Below are positions 53,629 through 62,729 of a stretch of 64,000 nucleotides of DNA, one piece after another. Source of the stretch: Caballeronia turbans (GTDB lineage: Bacteria > Pseudomonadota > Gammaproteobacteria > Burkholderiales > Burkholderiaceae). The notes beneath the pieces are model-generated. The model ran no database searches, had not been told where the DNA came from, and saw nothing but the letters and a program-made list of their open reading frames with translations. A program made the position numbers and the translations under genes. The DNA is taken from NCBI GenBank assembly GCA_001544655.2, contig FCOD02000007.1:124001-188000 (forward strand). The letters run 5' to 3'. Within the stretch, counting starts at the first letter, position 1. The number at the start of each line of letters is the position of its first letter.

Positions 53629-54279
53629 TTATGTATTCGACACGCTGAACGCGCTCTGATCGCTGACGATGGAAAGAAATTCGCGCCGCGTCGATGGATC
53701 GTCGCGAAACGATCCGAGCATGCGCGACGTGACCATCGACACGCCCGCCTTGTGCACGCCGCGCGTCGACATGCACTGATGCGCGGCTTCGAGAATCACG
53801 CCGACGCCGAGCGGCTGCAGCACTTCGTTGAGCGTATCCGCGATCTGCGCGGTCATCTTCTCCTGAATCTGCAGACGCTTCGCGAAGGCATCGACGAGAC
53901 GCGCGAGCTTCGAAATGCCGACAACGCGCTTGTTGGGCAGATACGCAACGTGCGCGCGCCCGATGATCGGCACCATGTGATGCTCGCAATAGCTTTCGAA
54001 ACGAATGTCCTTCAGGACGATCATCTCGTCATAGCCCTGCACTTCGGAAAACGTACGCGCGAGAATATCGTGCGGATTTTGCGTATAACCCGCGAAGAAC
54101 TCTTCATACGCGCGCACGACGCGGCCTGGTGTGTCGAGCAGGCCTTCGCGCCTCGGGTCGTCGCCGGCCCAGCGCAACAGAACACGCACGGCGGCTTCGG
54201 CTTCCTCGCGGGTCGGACGATCGGCTGGGTCAGCTGGCATGTCCGAGCCTGAAAGATGGTTTTTGCGCGGGGCGCTCAT
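53629..54279 (-). CDS. folE: GTP cyclohydrolase I
   Basis: The product is 216 residues. Zinc ligands are in YCEHHMVP (Cys and His) and [11 protein letters not shown] (His and Cys), with [20 protein letters not shown] between. It makes dihydroneopterin triphosphate from GTP for folate and for queuosine-type pathways. The N-terminal 25 residues are variable. This genome group often has two folE copies, and this may be the stress-linked one, since it is surrounded by small stress-type proteins. The start at 54279 is the first Met of the frame. Confidence 0.93.
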   Translation of the reverse strand: MSAPRKNHLSGSDMPADPADRPTREEAEAAVRVLLRWAGDDPRREGLLDTPGRVVRAYEEFFAGYTQNPHDILARTFSEVQGYDEMIVLKDIRFESYCEHHMVPIIGRAHVAYLPNKRVVGISKLARLVDAFAKRLQIQEKMTAQIADTLNEVLQPLGVGVILEAAHQCMSTRGVHKAGVSMVTSRMLGSFRDDPSTRREFLSIVSDQSAFSVSNT

Positions 54280-54360
54280 CGAAAGCTCCTGTCATCAAGG
54301 TGCAATTAGTGCATCTGGCACCCCGCCATTGTTCCACGTTTCCGAAGGTCGATATACGTG

Positions 54361-54564
54361 TCAGGTTTTTCCGCCTCCATCGATGCCTGAACCCGTGCGC
54401 CATGCCTGCTTGCCTTCCTCTGACAACTGGCCGCTGCTGTGATCCTTTTCGGGTTCCGTGCCGGGCTCGGCCATGGGCCCGCCCGGCTGTTCCTGCGAAG
54501 TTGGCTGCTTGCCCTTGCGCTGCGCGATGCGGTCTTCCTGAGAACGTCCGGCATAGTTGCTCAT
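54361..54564 (-). CDS. Small hydrophilic hypothetical protein
   Basis: The product is 67 residues: MSNYAGRSQEDRIAQRKGKQ, then a Pro/Gly/Glu-rich stretch ending SGIDGGGKT. It has a perfect AAAGGAG with 7-nt spacing before the ATG at 54564, which favours this frame over an overlapping one (54306-54554). It is probably disordered, of the small stress-induced kind; function unknown. Confidence 0.72.
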   Translation of the reverse strand: MSNYAGRSQEDRIAQRKGKQPTSQEQPGGPMAEPGTEPEKDHSSGQLSEEGKQAWRTGSGIDGGGKT

Positions 54565-54636
54565 GTCACGGCTCCTTTCGAATTGATGCGGTGAAAGGCG
54601 CGCAAGACCCGTTCCAGACGGTGCTACAGTTGACGA

Positions 54637-55080
54637 TCACGCGGGCTTGCCTTCCACGCCGCCGAGCACCATCCATGAAACGCCGAACTTGTCGGCCACC
54701 ATGCCGAAGCGCTTGGCGAAGAACGTTTGGGTCATCGGCATTTGCACCTGCCCGCCGTTGGACAGCGCGTTGAAGTATTTCTCCGCCTGCTGTTCGTCGT
54801 TTGCCGTGAGCGAGAGCGATACGCCCTTGAAGTCCGGCTTGCCGCTGCACATGCCGTCGGAACCCATCAGCATGGAATCGCCGATGGTGAACGCCGAGTG
54901 CATGATCTTGTTTTCCGATCCCGGCGGAATGCCGCAGCCGCTGGCCGTCTCAGCCTTGCCGGCTTCCGGGTTTTCGCTGTAGCGCATCATCATGACGACT
55001 TGCGCGCCCAGACTCTCGCGATAGAACGTGATCGCCTCTTCGCAGCGGCCTTCGAAAAACAAATAGGGTTGCACTTGCAT
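54637..55080 (-). CDS. VOC family protein (PhnB-like glyoxalase fold)
   Basis: The product is 147 residues with two beta-alpha-beta-beta modules. MQVQPYLFFEGRCEEAITFY is the typical PhnB-type start, GDSMLMGSDG is in the middle and TFFAKRFGMVADKFGVSWMVL ends the second module (the FGxxxDKFGVxW motif). It is annotated elsewhere as a 3-demethylubiquinone-9 3-methyltransferase-like fold, without activity shown. It lies 14 nt after the NTF2-like stop, so the two are one operon. Confidence 0.88.
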   Translation of the reverse strand: MQVQPYLFFEGRCEEAITFYRESLGAQVVMMMRYSENPEAGKAETASGCGIPPGSENKIMHSAFTIGDSMLMGSDGMCSGKPDFKGVSLSLTANDEQQAEKYFNALSNGGQVQMPMTQTFFAKRFGMVADKFGVSWMVLGGVEGKPA

Positions 55081-55094
55081 GTCTGCTCCTTGAG

Positions 55095-55526
55095 TTATGA
55101 CTTCTCGTCAGGGTCCATATCCATCGTGAGCGGCACTGATGCGTGCTCGTGCACGACGCGCCAGTCACCGTCGATCTTTCTGAAGCACACGGTGGCGCGC
55201 ACGATGTCCTCCTGCTCGCCCACGGCGACCCGGTTGACGGAGTGCGCATAAGCCAGATCGCCGCTCGCGGCCACTTCCACTTCCCGCATCTCGAACGCAA
55301 GCGGGCCTTTCATGCTGTCGAACCAGCGCTGCCAGTTCTCGCGATAGTGCGCGATGCCCTGGATAGACGCGGGCGGCACGACATCGAACACGACGACATC
55401 CGGCGCGTAGTGGCTCACGAGTGCCTCGACGTCTTTCGCGAGCACCGCCTGTCGCCACGCTTCGATCAGTTCGCGAATGCGCGCGACATTTTCATCCGAC
55501 TGCGCACGATCGTTCGGCTTTGTCAT
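55095..55526 (-). CDS. NTF2-like (SgcJ/EcaC or SnoaL-type) protein
   Basis: The product is 143 residues. RIRELIEAWRQAVLAKDVEALVSHYAPDVVVFD is the helical start with the usual acidic pocket residues, and GDWRVVHEHASVPL is the closing strand. It has the cone-shaped fold used for binding or isomerising small molecules; no catalytic set is certain. GGAGG is 5 nt before the ATG at 55526. It starts the operon with the VOC gene and is divergent from the TetR gene with twin operators. Confidence 0.82.
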   Translation of the reverse strand: MTKPNDRAQSDENVARIRELIEAWRQAVLAKDVEALVSHYAPDVVVFDVVPPASIQGIAHYRENWQRWFDSMKGPLAFEMREVEVAASGDLAYAHSVNRVAVGEQEDIVRATVCFRKIDGDWRVVHEHASVPLTMDMDPDEKS

Positions 55527-55621
55527 GGCTGCCTCCTTCCGTATGACGACCCACATCGCACACGATGCCGCCGCGTCGTGACAATGCAACGGCAAGCACC
55601 GAAGCGGAATTATTTTTCTCG

Positions 55622-55640
55622 TTGTGGACACCGTCCACAA
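55622..55640. promoter_or_regulatory. TetR operator, copy A
   Basis: TTGTGGAC-acc-GTCCACAA is a perfect 8-3-8 inverted repeat, with the shared core TGGACACCGTCCA. It is 55 nt before the TetR start. Confidence 0.72.
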
Positions 55641-55656
55641 AAAGTAGCAGAGATAA

Positions 55657-55669
55657 TGGACAGTGTCCA
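55657..55669. promoter_or_regulatory. TetR operator, copy B
   Basis: TGGACAGTGTCCA differs from the core of copy A at only 2 of 13 positions and is 32 bp downstream of it, about three helical turns, so two dimers can sit on one face. A GATAAT -10-like element (55652-55657) touches it. Confidence 0.7.
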
Positions 55670-55694
55670 CATATGGAAAGCCCAACGAATCGAA

Positions 55695-56330
55695 ATGACA
55701 AATGGCAAGCCGCGCAGTACTTACCGGCATGGGGATTTGCGACGCGCGCTGATCGAAGCGGGCATCGAACTGGCGCGCGAAGGCGGGCCGGATGCGATCG
55801 TCCTGCGCGAGGCGACGCGTCGGGCAGGCGTCGTTCCGAACGCGGCCTATCGTCACTTCGAGAGCCGTCAGGAATTGCTATCGGCGGTGCGCTCGGCGGC
55901 GCTGTCGTTCGTCGCGCAGGCAATGGAAGAGGAACTGGCCGCGCGCCCAAAAAAGCGCCGCCGCGCCGATGCGGCGCGCGCGGGATTGCGGGCTATCGGC
56001 ACGGGTTATCTGCGTTTTGCGCAGACGGAGACGGGTCTTTTTCGTACGGCCTTCGCAGCGCCGCAAGCGGAATGGGCGGAACATGATGAGCCGTATGGCG
56101 CAGGGCCGAGCGGACTCGATCCCTTTCAGTTGCTCAGCCGGGCGCTGGATGACATGGTGGACGCGGGCGCACTCGATGCGAAGCGCAGGCCCGAAGCGGA
56201 ATATCTCGCGTGGAGCGCGGTGCATGGTTTCGCGCTGCTCGTGATCGAAGGCCCGTTGCAGGGATTGAAGCGCGCGCAGATCGAGCCGCTTGCCGGGCGC
56301 TTGCTCGATATGGTCGAGAACGGACTTTGA
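55695..56330 (+). CDS. TetR/AcrR family regulator
   Basis: The product is 211 residues: a long helix LRRALIEAGIELAREGGPDA then RRAGVVPNAAYRHFESRQEL as the helix-turn-helix, and a C-terminal ligand domain with AWSAVHGFALLVIEGPL. The ATG at 55695 is chosen because an earlier in-frame ATG at 55656 lies inside operator copy B. No Shine-Dalgarno is seen, so translation may be leaderless or the earlier ATG used. It probably represses itself and the divergent NTF2/VOC operon. Confidence 0.83.
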   Translation: MTNGKPRSTYRHGDLRRALIEAGIELAREGGPDAIVLREATRRAGVVPNAAYRHFESRQELLSAVRSAALSFVAQAMEEELAARPKKRRRADAARAGLRAIGTGYLRFAQTETGLFRTAFAAPQAEWAEHDEPYGAGPSGLDPFQLLSRALDDMVDAGALDAKRRPEAEYLAWSAVHGFALLVIEGPLQGLKRAQIEPLAGRLLDMVENGL

Positions 56331-56345
56331 ATGCGAGTCTGAGAT

Positions 56346-56378
56346 ACGAATCGCGCCGTATCAAGCGGCGCGATTCGT
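56346..56378. terminator. Hairpin between convergent genes
   Basis: ACGAATCGCGCCG and CGGCGCGATTCGT form a perfect 13-bp stem around a 7-nt loop, between the TetR and MFS stops. No clear T-run follows on either side. Confidence 0.6.
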
Positions 56379-56391
56379 GTGATCGATACGA

Positions 56392-57774
56392 TTACTTCGC
56401 GGACTGCGTCTCGCCGGCTATCGGCTCGACCACGCTGAAGAGCAACAACAGGCATAGCGTCGACGTCCCGACCATGTAGAGAAAAACGGCGGTCCAGCTA
56501 TAGCTGTCGAGCAGCAGGCCGACCGCGAGCGGGGCGCATGCGCCGCCGATCTGCCCCAGCGAGTTCACGATACCGAACGCCGTCGGGTACGTTGCTTTGG
56601 TCGCGAGACCCATCGGATATGCGGAGTAACCCGCGAAGCCGATGCCTAGCATGAGGCCCGCCAGCATGAGGGCTGCACCGAGATAAGCGACGCTATCGGG
56701 CGCATCTATCAACAGGAACGTCATGATCATCGTGCCGAGCGCGCCGAGCATCATCATGGGCTTGCGGCGGCCGCCGAGCAGGCGGTCCGAGATGATGCCG
56801 CCAAGCATGTTGCCCGCGACCGCGCCGATGAAAGGCGCCGAGGCGAGAAAGCCCATCTTCACTGAAGCGAAGCCTTTCACGGTGACGAGATACGTGGGAA
56901 TCCACGAGATGAAAATATTGCTGATGCCGATCATGCAGCCATAACCGAGCGCGATGCCGAAGATGTTCCACGAGCCGAAGACCTGGCGAATCGTCTCGAG
57001 TTGCGGCACGCGCTTCGTGCGATTGATCGCGTCGAGCCGGGGCATCGGCGTCATGTGCGCGCGGGACAGCGACTTGCCGCTATTGCCGCCGACGATTGTT
57101 TCATCGGCGATGTAACGGCGCTCGGCGGGCGAGCAGAAACGGTTCTCGCCGGGCGAGTTGGTGACGAAGAACATCCACACCACGGCGAGCAGAATCCCCG
57201 GCACCGCGAACACATAGAAGATCTCCCGCCATCCCCACAACTGAATCACGATGATGCATACCGAAGGCACGATCAGCGGCCCGAGCTTCGATGCCGCGAT
57301 CCACAGGCCGGTGGCCGTGCCTTTTTCCTTCGCGGGAAACCAGCGATTGATGACGTTCGTGCAGCCGATGCCGAGCGGCCCTTCCGACAAGCCGAGCCCC
57401 ACGCGATACGTCATCAGCAAGATTACCGACGACGTGGTGCCCATCAATCCGGTGAACACGGAAGTGAGGATCATGAAGACCGAGAACAGCAAGCCCGTCG
57501 TTTTGTTGCCGAGTCGCTTGTAAAGCAGTCCAACGGGAATCTGCACGAAGCCATACGCGAACGAAAACAGGCTGACGATCAGACCGGCTTCGGTATTGGT
57601 GATGTGATATTCCTTCTTCAGATACGGCAGCGCGATGCCGAAGTTGGCGCGGTCCGCACATGCGATGGCCCAGATGCAGAAGATCAGTCCCATCACGACC
57701 CAACGGTGTTTCGTGGGCTTCTCCGCGAAAGGTTCCGCCTTCGAGGGCGCAATGATGCCGTCAGCGTTGTTCAT
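56392..57774 (-). CDS. MFS transporter, anion:cation symporter type
   Basis: The product is 460 residues with 12 predicted helices. WAIACADRANFGIALPYLKK is the ACS signature (compare galactonate, glucarate and 4-hydroxyphenylacetate transporters), and FSFAYGFVQIPVGLLYKRLG is motif A-like. It probably imports an organic or sugar acid with protons. It is divergent from the 2-hydroxyacid dehydrogenase gene, so the two may serve one substrate (such as a 2-hydroxy or 2-keto acid). The 329-nt gap holds their promoters. Confidence 0.87.
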   Translation of the reverse strand: MNNADGIIAPSKAEPFAEKPTKHRWVVMGLIFCIWAIACADRANFGIALPYLKKEYHITNTEAGLIVSLFSFAYGFVQIPVGLLYKRLGNKTTGLLFSVFMILTSVFTGLMGTTSSVILLMTYRVGLGLSEGPLGIGCTNVINRWFPAKEKGTATGLWIAASKLGPLIVPSVCIIVIQLWGWREIFYVFAVPGILLAVVWMFFVTNSPGENRFCSPAERRYIADETIVGGNSGKSLSRAHMTPMPRLDAINRTKRVPQLETIRQVFGSWNIFGIALGYGCMIGISNIFISWIPTYLVTVKGFASVKMGFLASAPFIGAVAGNMLGGIISDRLLGGRRKPMMMLGALGTMIMTFLLIDAPDSVAYLGAALMLAGLMLGIGFAGYSAYPMGLATKATYPTAFGIVNSLGQIGGACAPLAVGLLLDSYSWTAVFLYMVGTSTLCLLLLFSVVEPIAGETQSAK

Positions 57775-58103
57775 CGCGACGCCTCCCGTGGTGCATGCGC
57801 TGCGGCTTGAAGGAGGCGAATGAATGGGAAGCGGGTAGGGCGCAGGCTCACGCTGTTGTCTCCGATGTCATTTTCAAGGCTTTATTGTCGATATGCCTTC
57901 TTATGCTTCGAATTGTGGGGATGGTGCGCAAGAGCGTCCAATCTTTTATTGCTATTACCTGATTCCCGAATTGAATCGATAAGAACACTGCCGGTCATGC
58001 GTCGATACGTGGATCAATTGATAGCCTTTTGGGATTGGACGTGTCCGGCAAAAGCAGACATCATGCGCTCCACATCGGAAACGAACATCATGGAGCACGC
58101 GAA
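57775..58103. other. Divergent promoter gap
   Basis: This 329-base gap is AT-richer than its surroundings, mainly 57840-58030. It has a short palindrome ATCAATTGAT at 58013-58022 and no convincing gene. LysR-type T-N11-A pairs can be found, but none stands out. Confidence 0.5.
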
Positions 58104-59057
58104 TTGAAGCCGAGCATTCTGCAACTGAACCCGATCCTCGTACCGGCCATCAACGAAAAGCTGGATGCGCTCTATACGATGCATCGCCTCTTCGAAAAGG
58201 AGGATAAGGACGCGTATATCCGTGAGCATGGCGCCTCGATTCGCGGCGTGATCACCGGCGGGCATACGGGCATCTCGAACGATCTCATCGAGCGCTTGCC
58301 CGCGTTGCAGGTGATCGCGGTGAACGGTGTCGGCACCGATGCGGTCGATCTCGAATTCGCACGCTCGCGCGGCCTTCCAGTGACGGGCACGTTCGGCGCG
58401 CTGACCGAAGATGTCGCCGATCTCGCGATTGGTTTGATCCTCGCCGTGCTGCGCGAGATCTGCCCCGGCAACGATTTCGTGAAGACCGGCAAATGGGTGA
58501 AGAACCCGAACCCCGGCGCGATCCCGCTGTCGCGCCGTTTCAGCGGCAAGCGCGTGGGAATCGTGGGCCTCGGCAAAGTGGGTCGCGCGATCGCGCAGCG
58601 CGCAGCCGCATTCAACTGCCCGATCGCTTATACCGATATGCGCCGCATGGACGATAGCGACTATCGCTTCGTGCCGGATCTGCTCTCGCTCGCACGCGAA
58701 AGCGACATTCTCGTGCTGGCCGCCGCGGCCGATAAGGCCAAAGGCATCGTGAACGCAGCGGTGCTCGATGCATTGGGCAAGGAGGGTTATCTCATCAACA
58801 TTGCGCGCGGCAAGCTCGTCGTGGAAAGCGACCTCGTCGAAGCGCTGTCGCGTGGCACGATCGCGGGCGCGGGCCTCGACGTGTTCGTCGATGAACCGAA
58901 CGTGCCGGCCGAACTGTTCGATATGGACCGCGTCGTGCTGCAGGCGCATCGCGCGAGCGCGACGGTGGAATCGCGCACGGCGATGGGCGAGATGGTGCTC
59001 GCGAGTCTCGCGCAAGGTCTCGCGGGTCAGCGTCCCGATGGCAGCCTCACGACCTGA
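58104..59057 (+). CDS. D-isomer-specific 2-hydroxyacid dehydrogenase
   Basis: The product is 317 residues from a TTG start at 58104, with GGAG 8 nt upstream; the earlier ATG at 58029 lacks a site. The NAD(P) motif is VGIVGLGKVGRAIA, the substrate Arg is in NIARGKLV, the Glu in LDVFVDEPNV and the catalytic His in LQAHRASAT. The enzyme interconverts 2-hydroxy and 2-keto acids, such as glyoxylate/hydroxypyruvate. The divergent MFS importer and the LysR gene downstream suggest a small acid-utilisation unit. Confidence 0.87.
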   Translation: MKPSILQLNPILVPAINEKLDALYTMHRLFEKEDKDAYIREHGASIRGVITGGHTGISNDLIERLPALQVIAVNGVGTDAVDLEFARSRGLPVTGTFGALTEDVADLAIGLILAVLREICPGNDFVKTGKWVKNPNPGAIPLSRRFSGKRVGIVGLGKVGRAIAQRAAAFNCPIAYTDMRRMDDSDYRFVPDLLSLARESDILVLAAAADKAKGIVNAAVLDALGKEGYLINIARGKLVVESDLVEALSRGTIAGAGLDVFVDEPNVPAELFDMDRVVLQAHRASATVESRTAMGEMVLASLAQGLAGQRPDGSLTT

Positions 59058-59124
59058 CGCGTGCGCATGAAGCCGTCCGGGGCGAACATATAATGATCGG
59101 CTATCACTTCAACGTCGATTACGA

Positions 59125-60021
59125 ATGCTCGATCTCGGACAAGTGCGTTGCTTCGTCGCTGCCGCGACGGAGCTGAACTTCCGGCGCGCGGCCGCATTGC
59201 TCAACATGACACAGCCGCCGCTTTCCAGGCAGATTCATCTGCTCGAAGAAAATCTCGGCGTGAAGCTGTTCGAGCGCGTCGGGCGCACGGTCAGGCTGAC
59301 CACGGAAGGGCGCGTGTTTCTCGCGGATGCGACGCGCCTGCTCAATCTCTCCGAGCAGGCCGAAAGCACGGTGCGTCGTGCGAGCAAAGGCAAGACCGGG
59401 CGCGTGCGCATCGGCTTCACGGGCGCCGCGGGCTATGAGTTGATACCCGAATTGCTCGTCGCGGCGAAGCGGGATTTGCCGGATATCGACGTCGTCCTGC
59501 TCGAAATGATTTCCGTCGCGCAGATCGAGGCTTTCGAGGCAAACGCAATCGATCTGGGCTTCATGCGGCCGCTGCCGTCGCGGCAGAAAGTGCAGTTCCT
59601 TCTCGTCGACCGTGAGCCGATGATCGTCGCGCTGCCGGCGGGACACGCGTTGTGCCGCTTCGATCGACTCGAACTCGCGCAGTTGAACGAGCAGGCCTTC
59701 ATCATGCATTCACCCACGCACGGCAAATACTTTCATGACCGCATCGTGAGCATGCTCGTGGCCGATGAAGTGAAGCCGCATTTCACGCAATACATCGATC
59801 AGACGCCGACCATTCTGTCGCTCGTTCGGGCGGGATTGGGCGTTTCGATCCTGCCCGCGTCATCGCAACGATTTCACTACGACAATGTCGAGTTCAGGGA
59901 AATCGCCGGCAATACCGTGCAGGCCGAAATGAGCATGGCGTGGCGTTCCGATCAGGACAATCCCGCCGTCACGGCCTTCAGGCACATGGCGGCGGACCAC
60001 TTCGCTACGCGGCGTTCCTGA
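59125..60021 (+). CDS. LysR family transcriptional regulator
   Basis: The product is 298 residues. MLDLGQVRCFVAAATELNFRR and LNMTQPPLSRQIHLLEENLG make the helix-turn-helix, and KTGRVRIGFTGAAGYELIPELL opens the effector domain. The C-terminus runs 17 nt into the convergent aminotransferase gene. It follows the 2-hydroxyacid dehydrogenase gene by 67 nt on the same strand and may control that gene and the MFS gene, or the polyamine genes. Confidence 0.88.
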   Translation: MLDLGQVRCFVAAATELNFRRAAALLNMTQPPLSRQIHLLEENLGVKLFERVGRTVRLTTEGRVFLADATRLLNLSEQAESTVRRASKGKTGRVRIGFTGAAGYELIPELLVAAKRDLPDIDVVLLEMISVAQIEAFEANAIDLGFMRPLPSRQKVQFLLVDREPMIVALPAGHALCRFDRLELAQLNEQAFIMHSPTHGKYFHDRIVSMLVADEVKPHFTQYIDQTPTILSLVRAGLGVSILPASSQRFHYDNVEFREIAGNTVQAEMSMAWRSDQDNPAVTAFRHMAADHFATRRS

Positions 60022-61381
60022 TTTGACGCGCCGTTGCGTCGATCGCGGCTCTGGCTTTGTCGACTATCTCGTCTATCTCGTCGTGCGTGACGACGAGCGG
60101 CGGCGACAACAACATCCGATCGTGACTCGCGCGCATCACGAGATTGCCCGCGAAACAGAAGTCACGGCATATCGTGCCGATATCGTCGCCATTCAAAAAG
60201 CGCTTCCTCGTCGCACGATCTTCGGCAAGCTGAATCCCCGCAACGAGACCCGCGCCCGCAATCTCGCCGACGATCGGATGATCGCCTAACGCCTCACGCA
60301 GGCGCTTCTGGAAATACGGCCCCGCATGGTGCTTGACGTGCGCGACGATGCCTTCGTCGCGCAACAGCTTCAGATTGGCCACCGCGACCGCGGCCGCAAC
60401 CGGATGCCCCGAATACGTGAAGCCGTGATTGAACTCGCCGCTGTTCACGATGGCATCCGCGATGCGATCCGACAGCCCGACCGCGCCCATCGGCACATAG
60501 CCGCTCGTGAGGCCTTTGGCCATCGTGATGACATCCGGCTCGAAACCGAAATGCTCGTGCGCGAACCATTCGCCCGTGCGCCCGAATCCGCCGATAACCT
60601 CATCAGCGATCAGCAGCACATCATGCTTGCGGCAGATGCGTTCGATTTCAGGCCAGTAGCTCGATGGCGGAAAGATGACGCCGCCCGCGCCTTGAAACGG
60701 CTCGCCGATGAACGCTGCGACGTTCGCCGCGCCCAGTTCGAGGATCTTTTCTTCGAGCTGACGCGCACGCGCGATGCCGAACGCTTCCGCACTCATTGCG
60801 CCGCCTTCGCCGAACCAGTAAGGCTGACCGATATGCGCGACATGCTCCATCTTCGAGGGCATCTGCTCGTGCATGTAATTCATGCCACCGAGCGTCGCGC
60901 CCGCGATGGTCGAGCCGTGATACGCATTCGTGCGCGCAATGACATGACGCTTCATCGGCCGGCCTTGCACGGCCCAATAGCGATGCACCGCGCGCAGCGC
61001 GGTATCGTTGGCTTCCGAGCCGCTGTTGCAGTAGAGAAAGCGATTGAACTTCGCAGGCGTGAGCGCCGCGAGCAGCGCGGACAATTCGATCACCGGCGGA
61101 TGCGTCGTCTTGAAGAAGGTGTTGTAGTAGGGCAGTTCCTGCATCTGCTTCATCGCGGCGTCGGCGAGTTCGCGTCGTCCATAGCCCACGTTCACACACC
61201 ACAATCCGGCCATGCCATCGATGATGCGATTGCCCTCCGAGTCCCGGAGATACACGCCCTCGGCCTGTACGATCACGCGGCTGCCCGTTCGATTGAGGGC
61301 GCTCATATCGGAGAAAGGATGCAGATGATGCGCGGCATCGAGCGCGCGGTAATGTGCCGTCGAATCGATTCGATCGTTCAT
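60005..61381 (-). CDS. Class III aminotransferase, putrescine/beta-alanine:pyruvate type (SpuC-like)
   Basis: The product is 458 residues. PLP-binding features are CNSGSEANDTALRAVHRYW, AYHGSTIAGATLGGMNYMH and LLIADEVIGGFGRTGEWF, with the Schiff base Lys in ITMAKGLTSGY. The SpuC group moves an amino group from putrescine or related omega-amino compounds to pyruvate. It starts 13 nt after the glutamine-synthetase-like stop, so the two form an operon. gabT-type or taurine:pyruvate activity is possible. Confidence 0.87.
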   Translation of the reverse strand: MNDRIDSTAHYRALDAAHHLHPFSDMSALNRTGSRVIVQAEGVYLRDSEGNRIIDGMAGLWCVNVGYGRRELADAAMKQMQELPYYNTFFKTTHPPVIELSALLAALTPAKFNRFLYCNSGSEANDTALRAVHRYWAVQGRPMKRHVIARTNAYHGSTIAGATLGGMNYMHEQMPSKMEHVAHIGQPYWFGEGGAMSAEAFGIARARQLEEKILELGAANVAAFIGEPFQGAGGVIFPPSSYWPEIERICRKHDVLLIADEVIGGFGRTGEWFAHEHFGFEPDVITMAKGLTSGYVPMGAVGLSDRIADAIVNSGEFNHGFTYSGHPVAAAVAVANLKLLRDEGIVAHVKHHAGPYFQKRLREALGDHPIVGEIAGAGLVAGIQLAEDRATRKRFLNGDDIGTICRDFCFAGNLVMRASHDRMLLSPPLVVTHDEIDEIVDKARAAIDATARQIRNAA

Positions 61382-61394
61382 GTCGTCGTCTCCT

Positions 61395-62729
61395 TCAAAC
61401 GTGCAGCAGCAGATGCTTGCGTTCCCACGAACTGATCACGCGGAAGAACGCTTCGTATTCGGTCTCCTTCAACGCGAGATAGGCGCGCACGAACTTCTCG
61501 CCGAACATGTCGGCGAGCGGCTCGCATGCACCCATCAACGTGAGACCCTCATCGAGATTGCGCGGCAACTGATACGGCTGGCGATAGCCGTCGCTCGCGA
61601 GCGGCTCGGTCGGCTCCAGATGCTGCGTCATGCCGAGATAACCCGCGGCCAGTGTCGCCGCGATCGCGAGATAAGGATTGCAGTCCACGCCCGGTATGCG
61701 ATTCTCGATGCGCCGCGCCTGCGGCGACGCATGCGGCACGCGAAATCCCACGGTGCGGTTGTCGTAGCCCCATTGCACGTTGATGGGCGCGGCCATGAAG
61801 CGCGATAGCCTGCGATACGAATTGATGTAAGGCGCGAAAATCGGCATGAGCGCGGGCGTGTATTTCTGCAGGCCCGCGACGTAGCTATAGAAGAGGCCCG
61901 TCGGTTCGCCTTCTCGATTCGTGAAGAGATTGCGTCCGGTGTCTTCATCGACCACGCTCTGATGAACATGCATCGCCGAGCCGGGCTCGTTCTCCATCGG
62001 CTTCGCCATGAAGGTCGCATACATCTTGTGACGCAGCGCCGCCTCGCGCACCGTGCGCTTGAAGAGAAACACACGGTCCGCGAGATTGAGCGCATCGCCA
62101 TGCATGAAGTTGATTTCCATCTGCGCCGCACCCACTTCGTGAATCAGCGTATCCACTTCGAGTTCCTGCACTTCGCAATACGCGTAGATGTCTTCGAAGA
62201 GCGGATCGAACTCGTTGACCGCATCGATCGAGTACGCCTGACGTCCCGTTTCCGCGCGCCCGGTTCTGCCCACGGGCGGCTGCAAGGGCAGATCGGGATC
62301 GCGGTTCATATCGACGAGAAAGAATTCCAGTTCCGGCCCGACGACAGGACGCCAGCCTTTCGCGGCGAATTTCCGCAGCACTTCACGCAACACGCGTCGC
62401 GGCGAAATTGCGACGGGCGTGCCGTCGAAATGCACGCAATCGTGGATGACTTGCGCCGTGGGATCGACGGCCCACGGAATCAGGCGGATCGTCGCGGGAT
62501 CGGGCACGCACACCATGTCGGGATCGGTGACGCCGGTGAAGCTGCCATCGACGGGATAGTCGCCCGTCACCGTCTGGATCATCACGGCTTGCGGCAGGCG
62601 CATCGATTCGCCCGATTCGAACTTGCTGCGCGGAATGATCTTCCCGCGCGCGGTGCCCGCCATGTCGGGAATGATGGCTTCAACTTCAGTGATGTGATGC
62701 TTTCGAAGAAATTCGTCGATGCGTTCCAT
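61395..62729 (-). CDS. Glutamine synthetase family, gamma-glutamylpolyamine synthetase (PuuA/SpuB-like)
   Basis: The product is 444 residues of the GSI-like ligase fold. EVEAIIPDMAGTARGKIIP is the N-terminal grasp, GSAMHVHQSVVDEDTGRNLF the metal-binding His/Glu region, and NPYLAIAATLAAGYLGM the late conserved loop. Unlike housekeeping glutamine synthetases it lacks the adenylylation Tyr loop I would expect and is shorter. With the aminotransferase it suggests the gamma-glutamylated putrescine route. The first Met at 62729 is used. Confidence 0.88.
   Translation of the reverse strand: MERIDEFLRKHHITEVEAIIPDMAGTARGKIIPRSKFESGESMRLPQAVMIQTVTGDYPVDGSFTGVTDPDMVCVPDPATIRLIPWAVDPTAQVIHDCVHFDGTPVAISPRRVLREVLRKFAAKGWRPVVGPELEFFLVDMNRDPDLPLQPPVGRTGRAETGRQAYSIDAVNEFDPLFEDIYAYCEVQELEVDTLIHEVGAAQMEINFMHGDALNLADRVFLFKRTVREAALRHKMYATFMAKPMENEPGSAMHVHQSVVDEDTGRNLFTNREGEPTGLFYSYVAGLQKYTPALMPIFAPYINSYRRLSRFMAAPINVQWGYDNRTVGFRVPHASPQARRIENRIPGVDCNPYLAIAATLAAGYLGMTQHLEPTEPLASDGYRQPYQLPRNLDEGLTLMGACEPLADMFGEKFVRAYLALKETEYEAFFRVISSWERKHLLLHV

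Noticed and set aside
54306-54554. Alternative minus-strand frame over the small hydrophilic protein
   Set aside because: The frame at 54361-54564 has a perfect AAAGGAG and a sensible composition; this one has neither.
58013-58022. ATCAATTGAT as an FNR half-site pair
   Set aside because: The spacing does not fit TTGAT-N4-ATCAA; it is just a short palindrome.
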